Positions 23,283-31,657 of a DNA stretch of 37,051 nucleotides are shown here, in pieces; the first letter of the stretch is position 1; each line of letters opens with the position of its first letter. Made by a program: the position numbers and the translations under genes. Source of the stretch: DAOOVD01 sp035369845 (GTDB lineage: Bacteria; Bacillota; Desulfotomaculia; Desulfotomaculales; Pelotomaculaceae); contig DAOOVD010000024.1 of NCBI GenBank assembly GCA_035369845.1, positions 1 to 37,051 of the forward strand, in the 5' to 3' direction. The notes under the pieces were generated by a model. It was not told the DNA's origin. It was given only the letters and a program-made list of their open reading frames with translations, and did not search any database.

Positions 23283-23903
23283 TTGGCATATCGCAGAACG
23301 GATAAAGTAGATAAAAAACTGGAGGCCAAAATGCAGGCCATTCTGCAGGCTGCCCAGGAGATCTTTGCGGAACGCGGCTACCACGGCACCTCCATAAAGG
23401 AAATCGCCCGCAAAGCCGGTGTGGCGGCCGGTACCGTCTACCTTTACCTGCGCAACAAAGAAGCTCTTTTCACCGCCCTGGTGGACGAGATCTACGAAAT
23501 GGTGCTTTCGAAAATAGCGGAGAGACGCAGAGGAGCTTTGGACATCAGGGGGAAATTGCAGGCCTCTATGGAAGCGGCTATTGAAACTCTGGGAAATCAC
23601 CGCAAGCTGGCCAAGGTGATCCTGGTGCAGACCGCCAGCTCCAACCCGGCCGTAACCGAGCAGTTGGCCGATCTGCTGGACCGGCTGGCCGAACTGGTGG
23701 AAGCCGACATCAAGGAGGCGGTTGAGACGGGCCAGATACCGCCGCTGGACACCAGGATCGCAGCCACAGCTTTTGTGGGAACATTTTATAATGTGGTTCT
23801 TACGTTTTTGAGGAAAGGATATCCCGCCGATCCAAAAGAAACTATCGGGCCTCTGGTCGAGTACAACTTGAGGGGCCTGGGATTTACCAGCCTGCGGGAT
23901 TAA
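23283..23903 (+). CDS. TetR/AcrR-family transcriptional regulator
   Basis: A 206-aa repressor. The N-terminal HTH (about 18-64) has ILQAAQEIFAERGYHGTSIKEIARKAGVAAGTVYLYLRNKEALF in family register, followed by an all-helical ligand/dimer domain. I choose TTG 23283 (MAYRRTDKVDKK) because AAAGGCGG lies 7 nt upstream. The ATG at 23247 falls inside the palindrome and adds a non-conserved tail. It lies 28 bp ahead of the menaquinone genes on the same strand and is probably their co-transcribed regulator. The effector is unknown; an acyl-CoA, quinone or redox-related ligand would fit the context but is a guess. Confidence 0.9.
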   Translation: MAYRRTDKVDKKLEAKMQAILQAAQEIFAERGYHGTSIKEIARKAGVAAGTVYLYLRNKEALFTALVDEIYEMVLSKIAERRRGALDIRGKLQASMEAAIETLGNHRKLAKVILVQTASSNPAVTEQLADLLDRLAELVEADIKEAVETGQIPPLDTRIAATAFVGTFYNVVLTFLRKGYPADPKETIGPLVEYNLRGLGFTSLRD

Positions 23904-23931
23904 TTTATTTTACCCGAAAGGAAAGGTAGCT

Positions 23932-24792
23932 ATGGCCGCGCCGGCGATACCACGGGCAGATTTCGGCTTTATCGGGGGTTCGGGCACTTTTTCCCTGGAG
24001 TTCCCCGAAGGCCTGGACTGGCCCGGGACGGAGACTGTTGCAAATGATTTGATCTGCCGCACGCCGTTCGGTGAGAGCCCTCCCTTAAAGATGTTCAGAA
24101 TGGGCGGAAAGCGCCCGCGGACAGTGCTGGCCGCCAAAATGCACGGACGCATGCCGGGCGTTGCGTGGGGGGAAGCTTCGCGCCGCCTGTTTTGGGTCTT
24201 CCGGGAGGCGGGCGTGCGAAAGATAATAGCCGAGGGAGGAGTGGGAAGCGTCAATCACCTGCTCGACCCCAGGGACATTGTAATACCCAGTGATTACATC
24301 GACTTTTCCATGCGCCGGGATATCAGCCTGGGAGAGGGGTACCTGTCGGTGATGCGCCGGCCCATTTGCCCGTCCCTGCACCGCACGCTGGCTGATGCGG
24401 CTGCGGAAAGCAAGCGGGGCAGGGTATTTCCCCGCGGGGTATACCTGGTAACAGACGGCAGGCATTTTGAAAGCCCTGCCGAGGTGGCTGCCTTCCGCCA
24501 GTGGGGAGCCGACGTCGTGGGTCAGACTTTGTGTCCGGAGGTTTACCTGGCCCGTGAAATCGGTGCCTGCTACGCAGGCATCTACCTGGTGGTCAATTAC
24601 GGTGAAGGTGTGGTCAAACCGTGGGATTATCAGCTGTTGAAGGAAATTTTTTTTGAGGACGCGGTTTCGTGGGGTCGGATAATAATGCGGGCCCTCGAGT
24701 CGGCGGATTTGAAAACCGGCTGCGAGTGCGCGGGCTTAAGGAAGCCCACCCTGCTGCGGCCGGAAAACGTGGGAGGTAAAGGAGGAGCTTGA
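23932..24792 (+). CDS. MTA phosphorylase-like protein, probable futalosine-cleaving enzyme
   Basis: A 286-aa member of the PNP/MTAP fold family. It opens with FGFIGGSGTF and has MHGRMPG (70-76), EGGVGSVN (101-108), TDGRHFESPAEV (174-185), FRQWGADVVGQTLCPEV and VVNYGEG (N222). Against human MTAP recalled from memory, the phosphate ligands R60 and T93 become Met70 and Gly. The purine-site residues S178 and D220 become Glu180 and Asn222, as in 6-oxopurine PNP. In a mqnE-mqnA-mqnC operon it should remove the base from futalosine (the MqnB step), possibly by hydrolysis. Its stop codon is directly followed by the mqnE ATG. The family is sure; the reaction is inferred. Confidence 0.82.
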   Translation: MAAPAIPRADFGFIGGSGTFSLEFPEGLDWPGTETVANDLICRTPFGESPPLKMFRMGGKRPRTVLAAKMHGRMPGVAWGEASRRLFWVFREAGVRKIIAEGGVGSVNHLLDPRDIVIPSDYIDFSMRRDISLGEGYLSVMRRPICPSLHRTLADAAAESKRGRVFPRGVYLVTDGRHFESPAEVAAFRQWGADVVGQTLCPEVYLAREIGACYAGIYLVVNYGEGVVKPWDYQLLKEIFFEDAVSWGRIIMRALESADLKTGCECAGLRKPTLLRPENVGGKGGA

Positions 24793-25914
24793 ATGCTGAG
24801 CTGCCTTGAAGGAGGCCCCCTGGGCGACATCGCCGGCAAGGTCGCAGCCGGCAGGCGGTTAAACCGGGAAGACGGGGTCAGGCTGTGGGAATCCAACGAC
24901 CTGATTTCCATCGGACTGTTGAGTGATTATGCGAGGCGGCGGAAGGTCGGGGACGACGTTTATTTTATCAACAACCTCCACATAAATCACACCAACGTTT
25001 GCCGGAACCTTTGCGAGCTGTGCGCCTACGGCAAAAAGGCCTCAGACCCGGGGGCCTACACACTGACGATCGGGGAAATTGCCTCCAGGGCGGAGAAGGC
25101 CCGCGGCCTGGGTGTCACCGAGGTGCATATCGTGGGAGGGTTGAATGAAAATCTCCCATTCAGTTATTATGAGGAAATGCTGCGGACCGTAAAGGAGATT
25201 CTTCCTGAAGCCCACCTGCAGGCCTTCGACGCGGTTGAAATAGACTTCATCAGCGAGGTGAGCGGGCTGAGCCTGGAAGAAGTCTTACTGCGTCTTAAAG
25301 CGGCGGGGCTCGGCTCGCTGCCCGGAGGGGGCGCGGAAATATTTGACAGTACGGTGAGGAAAAGAATATGCAGCAGGAAAATCAGCGCCGCAAGATGGCT
25401 GGAAGTGCACGAAACCGCCCACAGGCTGGGATTCCGCAGCAACGCGACGATGCTGTACGGTCATCTTGAAAGCATAGAAAACCGGGTTGACCACCTGCTT
25501 GCCCTGCGGGAACTGCAGGACCGGACCGGGGGTTTTCTTTCTTTCATTCCCCTGGCTTTCCACCCGGTAAACACATCTCTGGCGCACCTGCCCAAAACCA
25601 CAGGCGTGACAGACCTCAAAGCGCTGGCCATTGCCCGCTTGATGCTGGACAACTTCCAGCATATAAAGGCCTTCTGGATCATGATTACTCCCGGCGTGGC
25701 CCAGGTAGCCCTGAGTTTCGGAGTTAACGACCTGGACGGAACGGTCAGGGAGGAGCGGATAGCCCACGAAGCAGGGGCGGAAACAGCGCAGTACCAGCCG
25801 GCTGAAACCTTTCTGCGGATGATCCGGGAAGCCGGCCGCATACCGGTGGAAAGAGACACTCTGTACAATGTAGTCCGCCGCTACGACGGTACGCTGCCCG
25901 GCAAAAGCCGTTGA
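24793..25914 (+). CDS. mqnE: Aminofutalosine synthase, radical SAM
   Basis: Joins the chorismate-derived enolpyruvyl benzoate to the SAM adenosyl moiety, giving aminofutalosine in the futalosine menaquinone pathway. The 373-aa protein has C70-x3-C74-x2-C77 (CRNLCELC), HIVGGLNENLPFSYYEEML, QAFDAVEIDF, LPGGGAEIFD, NATMLYGHLES, GGFLSFIPLAFHP and FGVNDLDGTV, the order typical of MqnE rather than MqnC. ATG start immediately after the preceding stop, with GGAGG inside the upstream gene end. It is the second enzyme gene of the operon. Confidence 0.92.
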   Translation: MLSCLEGGPLGDIAGKVAAGRRLNREDGVRLWESNDLISIGLLSDYARRRKVGDDVYFINNLHINHTNVCRNLCELCAYGKKASDPGAYTLTIGEIASRAEKARGLGVTEVHIVGGLNENLPFSYYEEMLRTVKEILPEAHLQAFDAVEIDFISEVSGLSLEEVLLRLKAAGLGSLPGGGAEIFDSTVRKRICSRKISAARWLEVHETAHRLGFRSNATMLYGHLESIENRVDHLLALRELQDRTGGFLSFIPLAFHPVNTSLAHLPKTTGVTDLKALAIARLMLDNFQHIKAFWIMITPGVAQVALSFGVNDLDGTVREERIAHEAGAETAQYQPAETFLRMIREAGRIPVERDTLYNVVRRYDGTLPGKSR

Positions 25915-25931
25915 CAGAGGAGGTAACCTTT

Positions 25932-26792
25932 ATGGAACGGCCGCTTCTCGGCTATGTCTCGTACATTAACTGCCTGCCGGTCTTTTACGCCGTCGAGGAG
26001 GGACTGGTAAAAGTTCCGGCTGAATTGTACCCCCACCACCCGAGCCATTTGAACAGGATGTTCGGGGAAGGCCTGCTGCAAGTTACGGCTATTTCCTCCG
26101 TTGAGTACACCCGGCAGCAGGAAGGCTGTTTAATCCTGCCCGATTTCTCCATTTCCGCCGACGGCCCGGTACGCAGCGTGGCCCTGGTCAGCCGGCTGCC
26201 CGCTGGCAAGCTGGCGGGAGGGCGTATTTCCCTGACTCCCTATTCGGCTACCAGCGTGGTGTTGCTTCAAGTTCTGCTGCAAAAGTTTTACGGTGTCGAA
26301 GCCTCCTACTTCACGCGGCCGCCGGGCGCCCCCGTATGGTGGGACGGCCCGGACGCCTCCCTGGTCATTGGCGACGAGGCGCTTAAAGTTGTTCACAATT
26401 CTGAGGGGTTTTACGTATACGACCTGGCCGGGGAATGGAAGCGATGGACCGGCCGTTTGACGGTGTTCGCCGTGTGGGTTGCCGCTCCCGGTTTTGCGCG
26501 CCGGTATCCGGAACAGCTTTCAGCCATCTGGCGGGGAATGCTGGCTTCGAAAAAATGGGGGCGGAAGCACCCGGGTGAAATAGTTGCCAGGGCCAAATGC
26601 CTGACTGAATTGCCTGAAGCGGTCCTGGACGACTATTTTCAATGCCTGCAATACGACCTGGGCTGGGATCATCTGGACAGCCTGATGTACTTCTACCATT
26701 GCGCCGCGGAGTGCGGGCTGATCAAGCCTTCGACGGTCCTAAACATCTGGGGGAAAGAGAATGACTGGTGCTATCGTGTTCAAAGTGCTTGA
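25932..26792 (+). CDS. mqnA: Chorismate dehydratase
   Basis: Dehydrates chorismate to 3-[(1-carboxyvinyl)oxy]benzoate, the first futalosine-pathway step. The 286-aa protein has the periplasmic-binding-protein-like fold: GYVSYINCLPVFYAVEEG at the N-terminus, LQVTAISSVEY, ISLTPYSATSVVLLQVLL and VIGDEALK. The start is ATG 25932, 9 nt after AGGAGG; the in-frame TTG at 25911 overlaps mqnE and has no ribosome site. Its 3' end overlaps mqnC by 32 bp. No membrane segment or signal peptide, so cytoplasmic. Confidence 0.92.
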   Translation: MERPLLGYVSYINCLPVFYAVEEGLVKVPAELYPHHPSHLNRMFGEGLLQVTAISSVEYTRQQEGCLILPDFSISADGPVRSVALVSRLPAGKLAGGRISLTPYSATSVVLLQVLLQKFYGVEASYFTRPPGAPVWWDGPDASLVIGDEALKVVHNSEGFYVYDLAGEWKRWTGRLTVFAVWVAAPGFARRYPEQLSAIWRGMLASKKWGRKHPGEIVARAKCLTELPEAVLDDYFQCLQYDLGWDHLDSLMYFYHCAAECGLIKPSTVLNIWGKENDWCYRVQSA

Positions 26793-27825
26793 AGGAAAGC
26801 GTCTCAATGAAGAAGAGGGCCTGCGCCTTTTAACCGGCGCGGACCTGCTGACGCTGGGTTTTCTGGCGAGCCGGGTGCGGGGACGCCTGCACCCCGGACG
26901 CAGGGTTACTTTTGTAATTGACCGCAATATCAACTATACGAACATATGTGTTACAGGGTGCCGGTTCTGCGCCTTTTACCGGCCGCCCGGCCATCCGGAG
27001 GGTTACGTTCTGCGCCGGGAAGAGATTTTTAAAAAGATCGACGAGACCGTCCGGGCGGGAGGCACCCAGATCCTGATGCAGGGCGGACTGAATCCCGAAC
27101 TGGATCTCAATTATTTCGAAGAGCTTTTCAGGGCAATTAAGCAACGCTATCCGGTCAAACTGCATTCCCTCTCGCCGGTGGAAATAGACTACCTTGCCCG
27201 TATCTCAGGCCTGTCCCTGGGTGATGTGATTGGCCGGCTGGCTGCGGCCGGCCTCGACTCCATCGCCGGCGGCGGGGCGGAAATCCTGGTGGACCGGGTG
27301 CGGCGGACGGTGAGTCACCGCAAAATCAGCGCCGGCCGGTGGCTGGACGTTATGAGGGCCGCCCACCGGGCTGGCCTGAAGAGCACTGCAACGATGATGT
27401 TCGGCAGTGTGGAAACCCCGGCTGACAGGATTGCCCACCTTGAAGCCGTCCGCCGCCTGCAGGACGAGACGGACGGCTTCACGGCTTTCATCCCCTGGAG
27501 CTACCAGCCGGGAAACACCGCCCTGGGCGGCCGGCCGGCAAGTGTCCTGGATTACCTGCGGACCCTGGCGGCGGCCAGAATCTACCTGGATAACGTACCC
27601 AACCTGCAGGTTTCCTGGGTGACGCAGGGGCTGAAGATCGCCCAGATCGCCCTGTCCTTCGGCGCCAACGACTTCGGATCCACAATGCTGGAAGAAAACG
27701 TGGTGCGGGCGGCCGGCGCCTGTTACAGCGCCTCCCTGGAAGATTTGACGCGCTGCATCAGGGATGCCGGCTTTCAGCCGGCTCAGCGGGACAACCTGTA
27801 CAACATTATCCGGACTTTTGAATAA
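26761..27825 (+). CDS. mqnC: Cyclic dehypoxanthinylfutalosine synthase, radical SAM
   Basis: Cyclises dehypoxanthine futalosine by radical SAM chemistry. The 354-aa protein has C63-x3-C67-x2-C70 (CVTGCRFCAFYR), LMQGGLNPELDLNYFEEL, HSLSPVEIDY, IAGGGAEILVDRVR, STATMMFGSVE, FIPWSYQPGNTAL and FGANDFGSTMLEENV, typical of MqnC. The ATG lies inside the end of mqnA (32-bp overlap) with GGGGGAAAGAG upstream. Paralogous to mqnE. mqnD and the later prenyltransferase genes are not in this window. Confidence 0.94.
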   Translation: MTGAIVFKVLEGKRLNEEEGLRLLTGADLLTLGFLASRVRGRLHPGRRVTFVIDRNINYTNICVTGCRFCAFYRPPGHPEGYVLRREEIFKKIDETVRAGGTQILMQGGLNPELDLNYFEELFRAIKQRYPVKLHSLSPVEIDYLARISGLSLGDVIGRLAAAGLDSIAGGGAEILVDRVRRTVSHRKISAGRWLDVMRAAHRAGLKSTATMMFGSVETPADRIAHLEAVRRLQDETDGFTAFIPWSYQPGNTALGGRPASVLDYLRTLAAARIYLDNVPNLQVSWVTQGLKIAQIALSFGANDFGSTMLEENVVRAAGACYSASLEDLTRCIRDAGFQPAQRDNLYNIIRTFE

Positions 27826-28051
27826 CAGGCGGTTTTGCGACAATAGTTGGGAATCAACCGTATATCCGGGTTCTTACAGCAAAAAGTATCAGTTTTGAAA
27901 TACCACGGCGGTTATGACTGGAACTCCTCATAAAATCATGATTGACCGGGCAGGCACAAATTAAAAGCGTTAAAAGAGCAGGAAAATGATTATAAAAAAC
28001 TGAAATAAATATTGTCGTGCTTCACCAGTTTGCAGAGAGGGCCTGCGTCAC

Positions 28052-28702
28052 ATGAAGAATTTTTTGGGAATGAAAGAACCGGTAAATACAATAACCCATT
28101 TCGCAACACTGGTTGCTTCAATTTTCGGTCTGATCTTCCTTGTCATTAAAACGAGAAACAGCACCCCAAAGCTTGTCACAATGGCGGTGTACGGGGTCAG
28201 CGTAATTCTTCTGTACGGGGCGAGTTCGGCGTATCACTGGGTAAAAACAACGCCACGCAAAAATTTGGTCCTGAAAAAGCTGGACCATATTGCGATTTAC
28301 CTGCTTATTGCGGGTTCGTACACACCCGTATTCTTTTACGGCCTTACGGGAACATGGAAATGGACGATGCTCACGGCTGTATGGGTTTTGGCTTTAACCG
28401 GCATATTCCTGAAAATCTGGTTCATTCAGATTCCCCGGTATGTTTCCACAGCTTTCTACGTCACTTTGGGCTGGATTGCCCTGGTTCCTTTTTTGCAGCT
28501 TTTCGGGAACCTGCCTGCCGGGGCGGTCTGTCTGATGTTTGCGGGCGGAGCGGCCTATACGACCGGGGCCGTCATCTATGCCACCAGGTGCTTCAACCTG
28601 TTTCCCAACCGCTTTGGTTTTCATGAAATTTTTCACCTGTTCGTCGTGACCGGAAGCGTTATTCATTTCATTATGATGATCCGCTACTTTGTACCGCTTT
28701 AA
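28052..28702 (+). CDS. Hemolysin III / PAQR-type membrane protein
   Basis: A 216-aa integral membrane protein with about seven helices. PAQR/HlyIII marks are visible: EPVNTITHF near the N-terminus, GASSAYHW (helix 2, Ser and His), LDHIAIYLLIAGSYTP, and the C-terminal FGFHEIFHLFVVTGSVIHF, whose histidines bind zinc in this superfamily. Bacterial members are mostly uncharacterised; true haemolysis is not implied. The ATG has GAGAGGG upstream. It stands alone, about 225 bp after mqnC, in a spacer without other recognisable features. Confidence 0.9.
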   Translation: MKNFLGMKEPVNTITHFATLVASIFGLIFLVIKTRNSTPKLVTMAVYGVSVILLYGASSAYHWVKTTPRKNLVLKKLDHIAIYLLIAGSYTPVFFYGLTGTWKWTMLTAVWVLALTGIFLKIWFIQIPRYVSTAFYVTLGWIALVPFLQLFGNLPAGAVCLMFAGGAAYTTGAVIYATRCFNLFPNRFGFHEIFHLFVVTGSVIHFIMMIRYFVPL

Positions 28703-28808
28703 AGCTGCGGGAATGGAAGCTATGGGGGAACCGCTCCACAACCTTGGTGCAGAGCTGTTCCCATGTCTACCATTTCTCAACATGTCAGGTGTCTGGCATT
28801 ATTTTGAC

Positions 28809-28860
28809 AGACAAAAGAACCGTCCCTTTGTCTACCCTTTGTCTACCTTTGTCTAAATGT
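28809..28860. repeat. TTTGTCTA short repeats with a REP-like hairpin
   Basis: AGACAAA, an 11-nt loop containing GAACCGTCC, and TTTGTCT form a hairpin. CCTTTGTCTA follows twice more, then AATGTCTAAAGG. It sits directly before the sigma54 activator gene. It resembles the GAACCGTCC-containing small palindromes scattered in some Firmicutes genomes, but this is from memory. Confidence 0.55.
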
Positions 28861-28878
28861 CTAAAGGTTGGTGCCTCC

Positions 28879-30258
28879 ATGAATAATAACCGGTTAGCCG
28901 TAAAGCAAAAGCTTAAGGATAGTCGTGGTAAGGGCGAATCGCCGGGAATAACTTGCCCGGGGACCGGCCTTTATTACACCAACGGGCAGGCCTATACTCT
29001 CGGTGTTAACAGTACCTACGAATATCTAACCGGTTTGCACGGTGATGAACTTGTCGGCCGCAACATGGGTGAACTCGTAGACAAGCAGTACTTTGACCGT
29101 TCGGTTTCTTTGATGGTTATAAAAGAGGGGCGCTCTATCGTCATTCCCCAGCATGTGCTTAAAACCGGCCACAAGGTTATGGTCACCGGAAACCCTGTAT
29201 TTGACGAGGCAGGTAAGATTATTCTCGTAGTAACCACTGTTAAGCCGCTGCAACGCGATAAGACCGGCAAACCGACCCAACCCACACCTTGCAATCATCT
29301 GGTCGAACTGCCGGAGATTGGGACCGTTGTTGTGGAAAGCGAAGCCATGAAACAGGTGGTGAACCGGGCCATTCGCGCAGCGAATTCCGACGCCACCGTA
29401 TTGATCCAGGGAGATTCAGGCGTGGGAAAAGAAGTGGTGGCTAGGATTATCCATGAGTACAGTCCGCGCAAGCGTAAACCATTTGTGGTGATAAGCGCCG
29501 CGGCTATTCCGAAAGAACTTTTTGAAGCGGAGATGTTCGGCTACCGGCCGGGAGCTTTTACAGGCGCCCGGCGCGAGGGCCAGCCAGGCCTGGCTAAATC
29601 CGCCGAAGGCGGCACCCTGTTTCTGGATGAAATTAGTGAGGTGCCACTTTCCTCCCAGGTGAAACTGTTGCGGCTGATCCAGAATAAGGAGCTGTATCCT
29701 CTCGGCAGCGGGCAGCCGGAAAAGGTGAACGTGCGCATAGTGGCTGCCTCAAACCAGGACCTGGCGCGGTTGGTCCGCGAGGGCCGCTTTCGCAAAGACC
29801 TTTTCTACAGGTTGAACGTAATACCCCTTCATATTCCGCCCCTGGCGAAACGAAAGGACGACATAATTCCCCTGTCAAGCCATTTTTTCAACCTTTACCT
29901 TGATCGTTATAAAATGAAAAAGCACCTCACTCCGGAGGCCAGGGAGGAACTGCTTGCCTATCCGTGGCCGGGGAACGTCCGGGAGTTGCAGAGCTTGGTG
30001 GAGCGGCTGGTGCTGTTGAGCCCCGGGGAGAGAGTCACCGACCAAATGGTTGCCAGAGAACTTGAGGGAGACGAACAGCCAACCGGCGCTCCTTTTTCCC
30101 ATAACATTAACGGAAACCTGGAAAGGGCTGTGGAAGAGTTTGAAAAAGAACTGATCCGGCAGGCCCTAAAGAACTTCAAAACACACGAGGAAGTATCCCG
30201 TGCCCTGGGCATTCACCGGAGCACGCTGGCAAGAAAATTAAAAAAATATTTTACCTAG
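28879..30258 (+). CDS. PAS-containing sigma54-dependent transcriptional activator
   Basis: A 459-aa enhancer-binding protein. An N-terminal PAS-like sensor covers about 25-122. The AAA+ domain runs from about 145 to 375, with Walker A GDSGVGKE (178-185), GAFTGA (225-230, sigma54 contact) and Walker B TLFLDE (246-251). The Fis-type HTH is at about 420-458 (EEVSRALGIHRSTLARKLKK). ATG 28879 is chosen; the in-frame reading back to 28744 runs through the repeats and lacks family sequence. The ribosome site is weak (AAAGGTTGGTG). It lies upstream of an alcohol dehydrogenase/aldehyde oxidoreductase unit that it probably controls. Confidence 0.92.
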   Translation: MNNNRLAVKQKLKDSRGKGESPGITCPGTGLYYTNGQAYTLGVNSTYEYLTGLHGDELVGRNMGELVDKQYFDRSVSLMVIKEGRSIVIPQHVLKTGHKVMVTGNPVFDEAGKIILVVTTVKPLQRDKTGKPTQPTPCNHLVELPEIGTVVVESEAMKQVVNRAIRAANSDATVLIQGDSGVGKEVVARIIHEYSPRKRKPFVVISAAAIPKELFEAEMFGYRPGAFTGARREGQPGLAKSAEGGTLFLDEISEVPLSSQVKLLRLIQNKELYPLGSGQPEKVNVRIVAASNQDLARLVREGRFRKDLFYRLNVIPLHIPPLAKRKDDIIPLSSHFFNLYLDRYKMKKHLTPEAREELLAYPWPGNVRELQSLVERLVLLSPGERVTDQMVARELEGDEQPTGAPFSHNINGNLERAVEEFEKELIRQALKNFKTHEEVSRALGIHRSTLARKLKKYFT

Positions 30259-30293
30259 AGGTTGTCGCAACTCTGCGACAACCTTTGTTTTAC
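30258..30293 (+). terminator. Terminator after the sigma54 activator
   Basis: GGTTGTCGCA (30260-30269) pairs with TGCGACAACC (30274-30283), then TTTGTTTT. The stem begins at the stop codon. Confidence 0.9.
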
Positions 30294-30407
30294 TTTTGCA
30301 AAACTAAGGCACGGGTTTCATCGGCAACAACGGCGCCGGTATTTAAGAAGCCTGAAAAAATAAGGGATGAGCGCCGGACAATCATTTCCACTCGGCAAAA
30401 TTTTAAC

Positions 30408-30424
30408 TGGCATGAATTTTGTAT
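30408..30424 (+). promoter_or_regulatory. Candidate sigma54 (-24/-12) promoter
   Basis: TGGCATGAATTTTGTAT: GG, 10 nt, then GT where the consensus has GC. It is the best -24/-12 match between the activator and the dehydrogenase and lies about 60 nt before the start codon. The non-consensus -12 makes it tentative. Confidence 0.4.
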
Positions 30425-30481
30425 ATGCCTTTAATTAATTTGCCAAAGCAATTGCATAAACATATGGAGGTGCTTTTTTTT

Positions 30482-31636
30482 ATGAAAGTTAGCTGCTTTT
30501 GGACGTCAGGGACAATTATCACCGGAAGGGGAAGCCTTGCGCGCATTGCGGACGAGGCTAAGAGTCTTGGGGCCACCAAAATCCTGATTGTTACCGACCC
30601 CGTGCTTTTAAAGACCGGCTTGATCGAACGGGTTATGGAAGCTCTTGCTCCAACAGGCCTGGGAATCGGCATTTTTAGTGAAGTGGAGCCGGAACCGCGT
30701 TTGCAGATAGTGACCAAATGTCAGCAGGCGATTAAAGAAGGCGGTTATGACCTGATAGTGGCGGTAGGCGGCGGAAGCTCCATGGATGTATCCAAGGCCG
30801 CTTCCATATTGATGACAAACCCCGGTACTGTTAACGACTACCTTGGGGTGAACCTGGTACCCAACCCGGGCACGCCCGTTATAGCGGTGCCGACTACAGC
30901 CGGCACTGGCAGCGAGGTAACACCCATTGCCATTCTTTCCGATGTTGAAGAACAATTGAAAAAAGGAGTGGTCAGTCCTTACCTGCTTCCCAAGGCAGCC
31001 ATCGTAGATCCTGAGCTGACGCTCACCATGCCCCCGCACATTACTGCCGCTACCGGTATGGATGCCCTGACCCATGCGGTGGAGGCCTATATCTCGGTCA
31101 ACGCCACCCCGATTACGGATATTCTTGCCCTGGAGGCAATCAGGCTGATTGCGCTGAACCTGCGTACCGCTGTAGCCAACGGACAGGATATTGAAGCCAG
31201 GAGCAACATGTCCATGGCCAGCCTGCTGGCAGGCATAGCCTTTGCCAATGCCGGTGTTGGGGCCGTGCACGCGCTGGCTTATCCCCTGGGCGCCCAGTTC
31301 CACGTTCCTCACGGCGTGGCCAACGCCGTCCTGCTGCCTTATGTGATGGAATGGAACCTGCTCGGCGCCCTGTCCAGGTTCAAGACCATGGCCCTGGCTA
31401 TGGGTGAAAGGGTTGAAGACCTGTCCGACCGCATGGCGGCAGATAAATTCAATGAGGCTATCAAACAATTGGCCGCCGATATAAGAATCCCATTGCATTT
31501 GCGCGAGCTCGGCGTCACGGCCGAATCCGTGCCGGGCATGGCTGAAGGGGCAGCCAAAGTCACCCGTTTGCTGGCCAACAATCCGAGAATACTTACTGTC
31601 GATGATATCAGGGAGATTTACGAAAGGGCATTTTAG
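30482..31636 (+). CDS. Iron-containing alcohol dehydrogenase
   Basis: A 384-aa group III (Fe-type) NAD(P)-dependent alcohol dehydrogenase, interconverting alcohols and aldehydes. The nucleotide-binding region has AVGGGSSMDVSKAA. The metal site has DALTHAVEAY and, downstream, VHALAYPLGAQFHVPHG, supplying Asp and His ligands. PTTAGTGSEVTP is the usual central signature. The start is ATG 30482 after GGAGGTG (11-nt gap); the frame extends upstream to 30419 through non-family sequence. The aldehyde oxidoreductase gene follows after 21 bp, suggesting that the alcohol is oxidised to an aldehyde and then to an acid. Confidence 0.94.
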   Translation: MKVSCFWTSGTIITGRGSLARIADEAKSLGATKILIVTDPVLLKTGLIERVMEALAPTGLGIGIFSEVEPEPRLQIVTKCQQAIKEGGYDLIVAVGGGSSMDVSKAASILMTNPGTVNDYLGVNLVPNPGTPVIAVPTTAGTGSEVTPIAILSDVEEQLKKGVVSPYLLPKAAIVDPELTLTMPPHITAATGMDALTHAVEAYISVNATPITDILALEAIRLIALNLRTAVANGQDIEARSNMSMASLLAGIAFANAGVGAVHALAYPLGAQFHVPHGVANAVLLPYVMEWNLLGALSRFKTMALAMGERVEDLSDRMAADKFNEAIKQLAADIRIPLHLRELGVTAESVPGMAEGAAKVTRLLANNPRILTVDDIREIYERAF

Positions 31637-31657
31637 GAAGCAAGGAGATTGAAGCTG

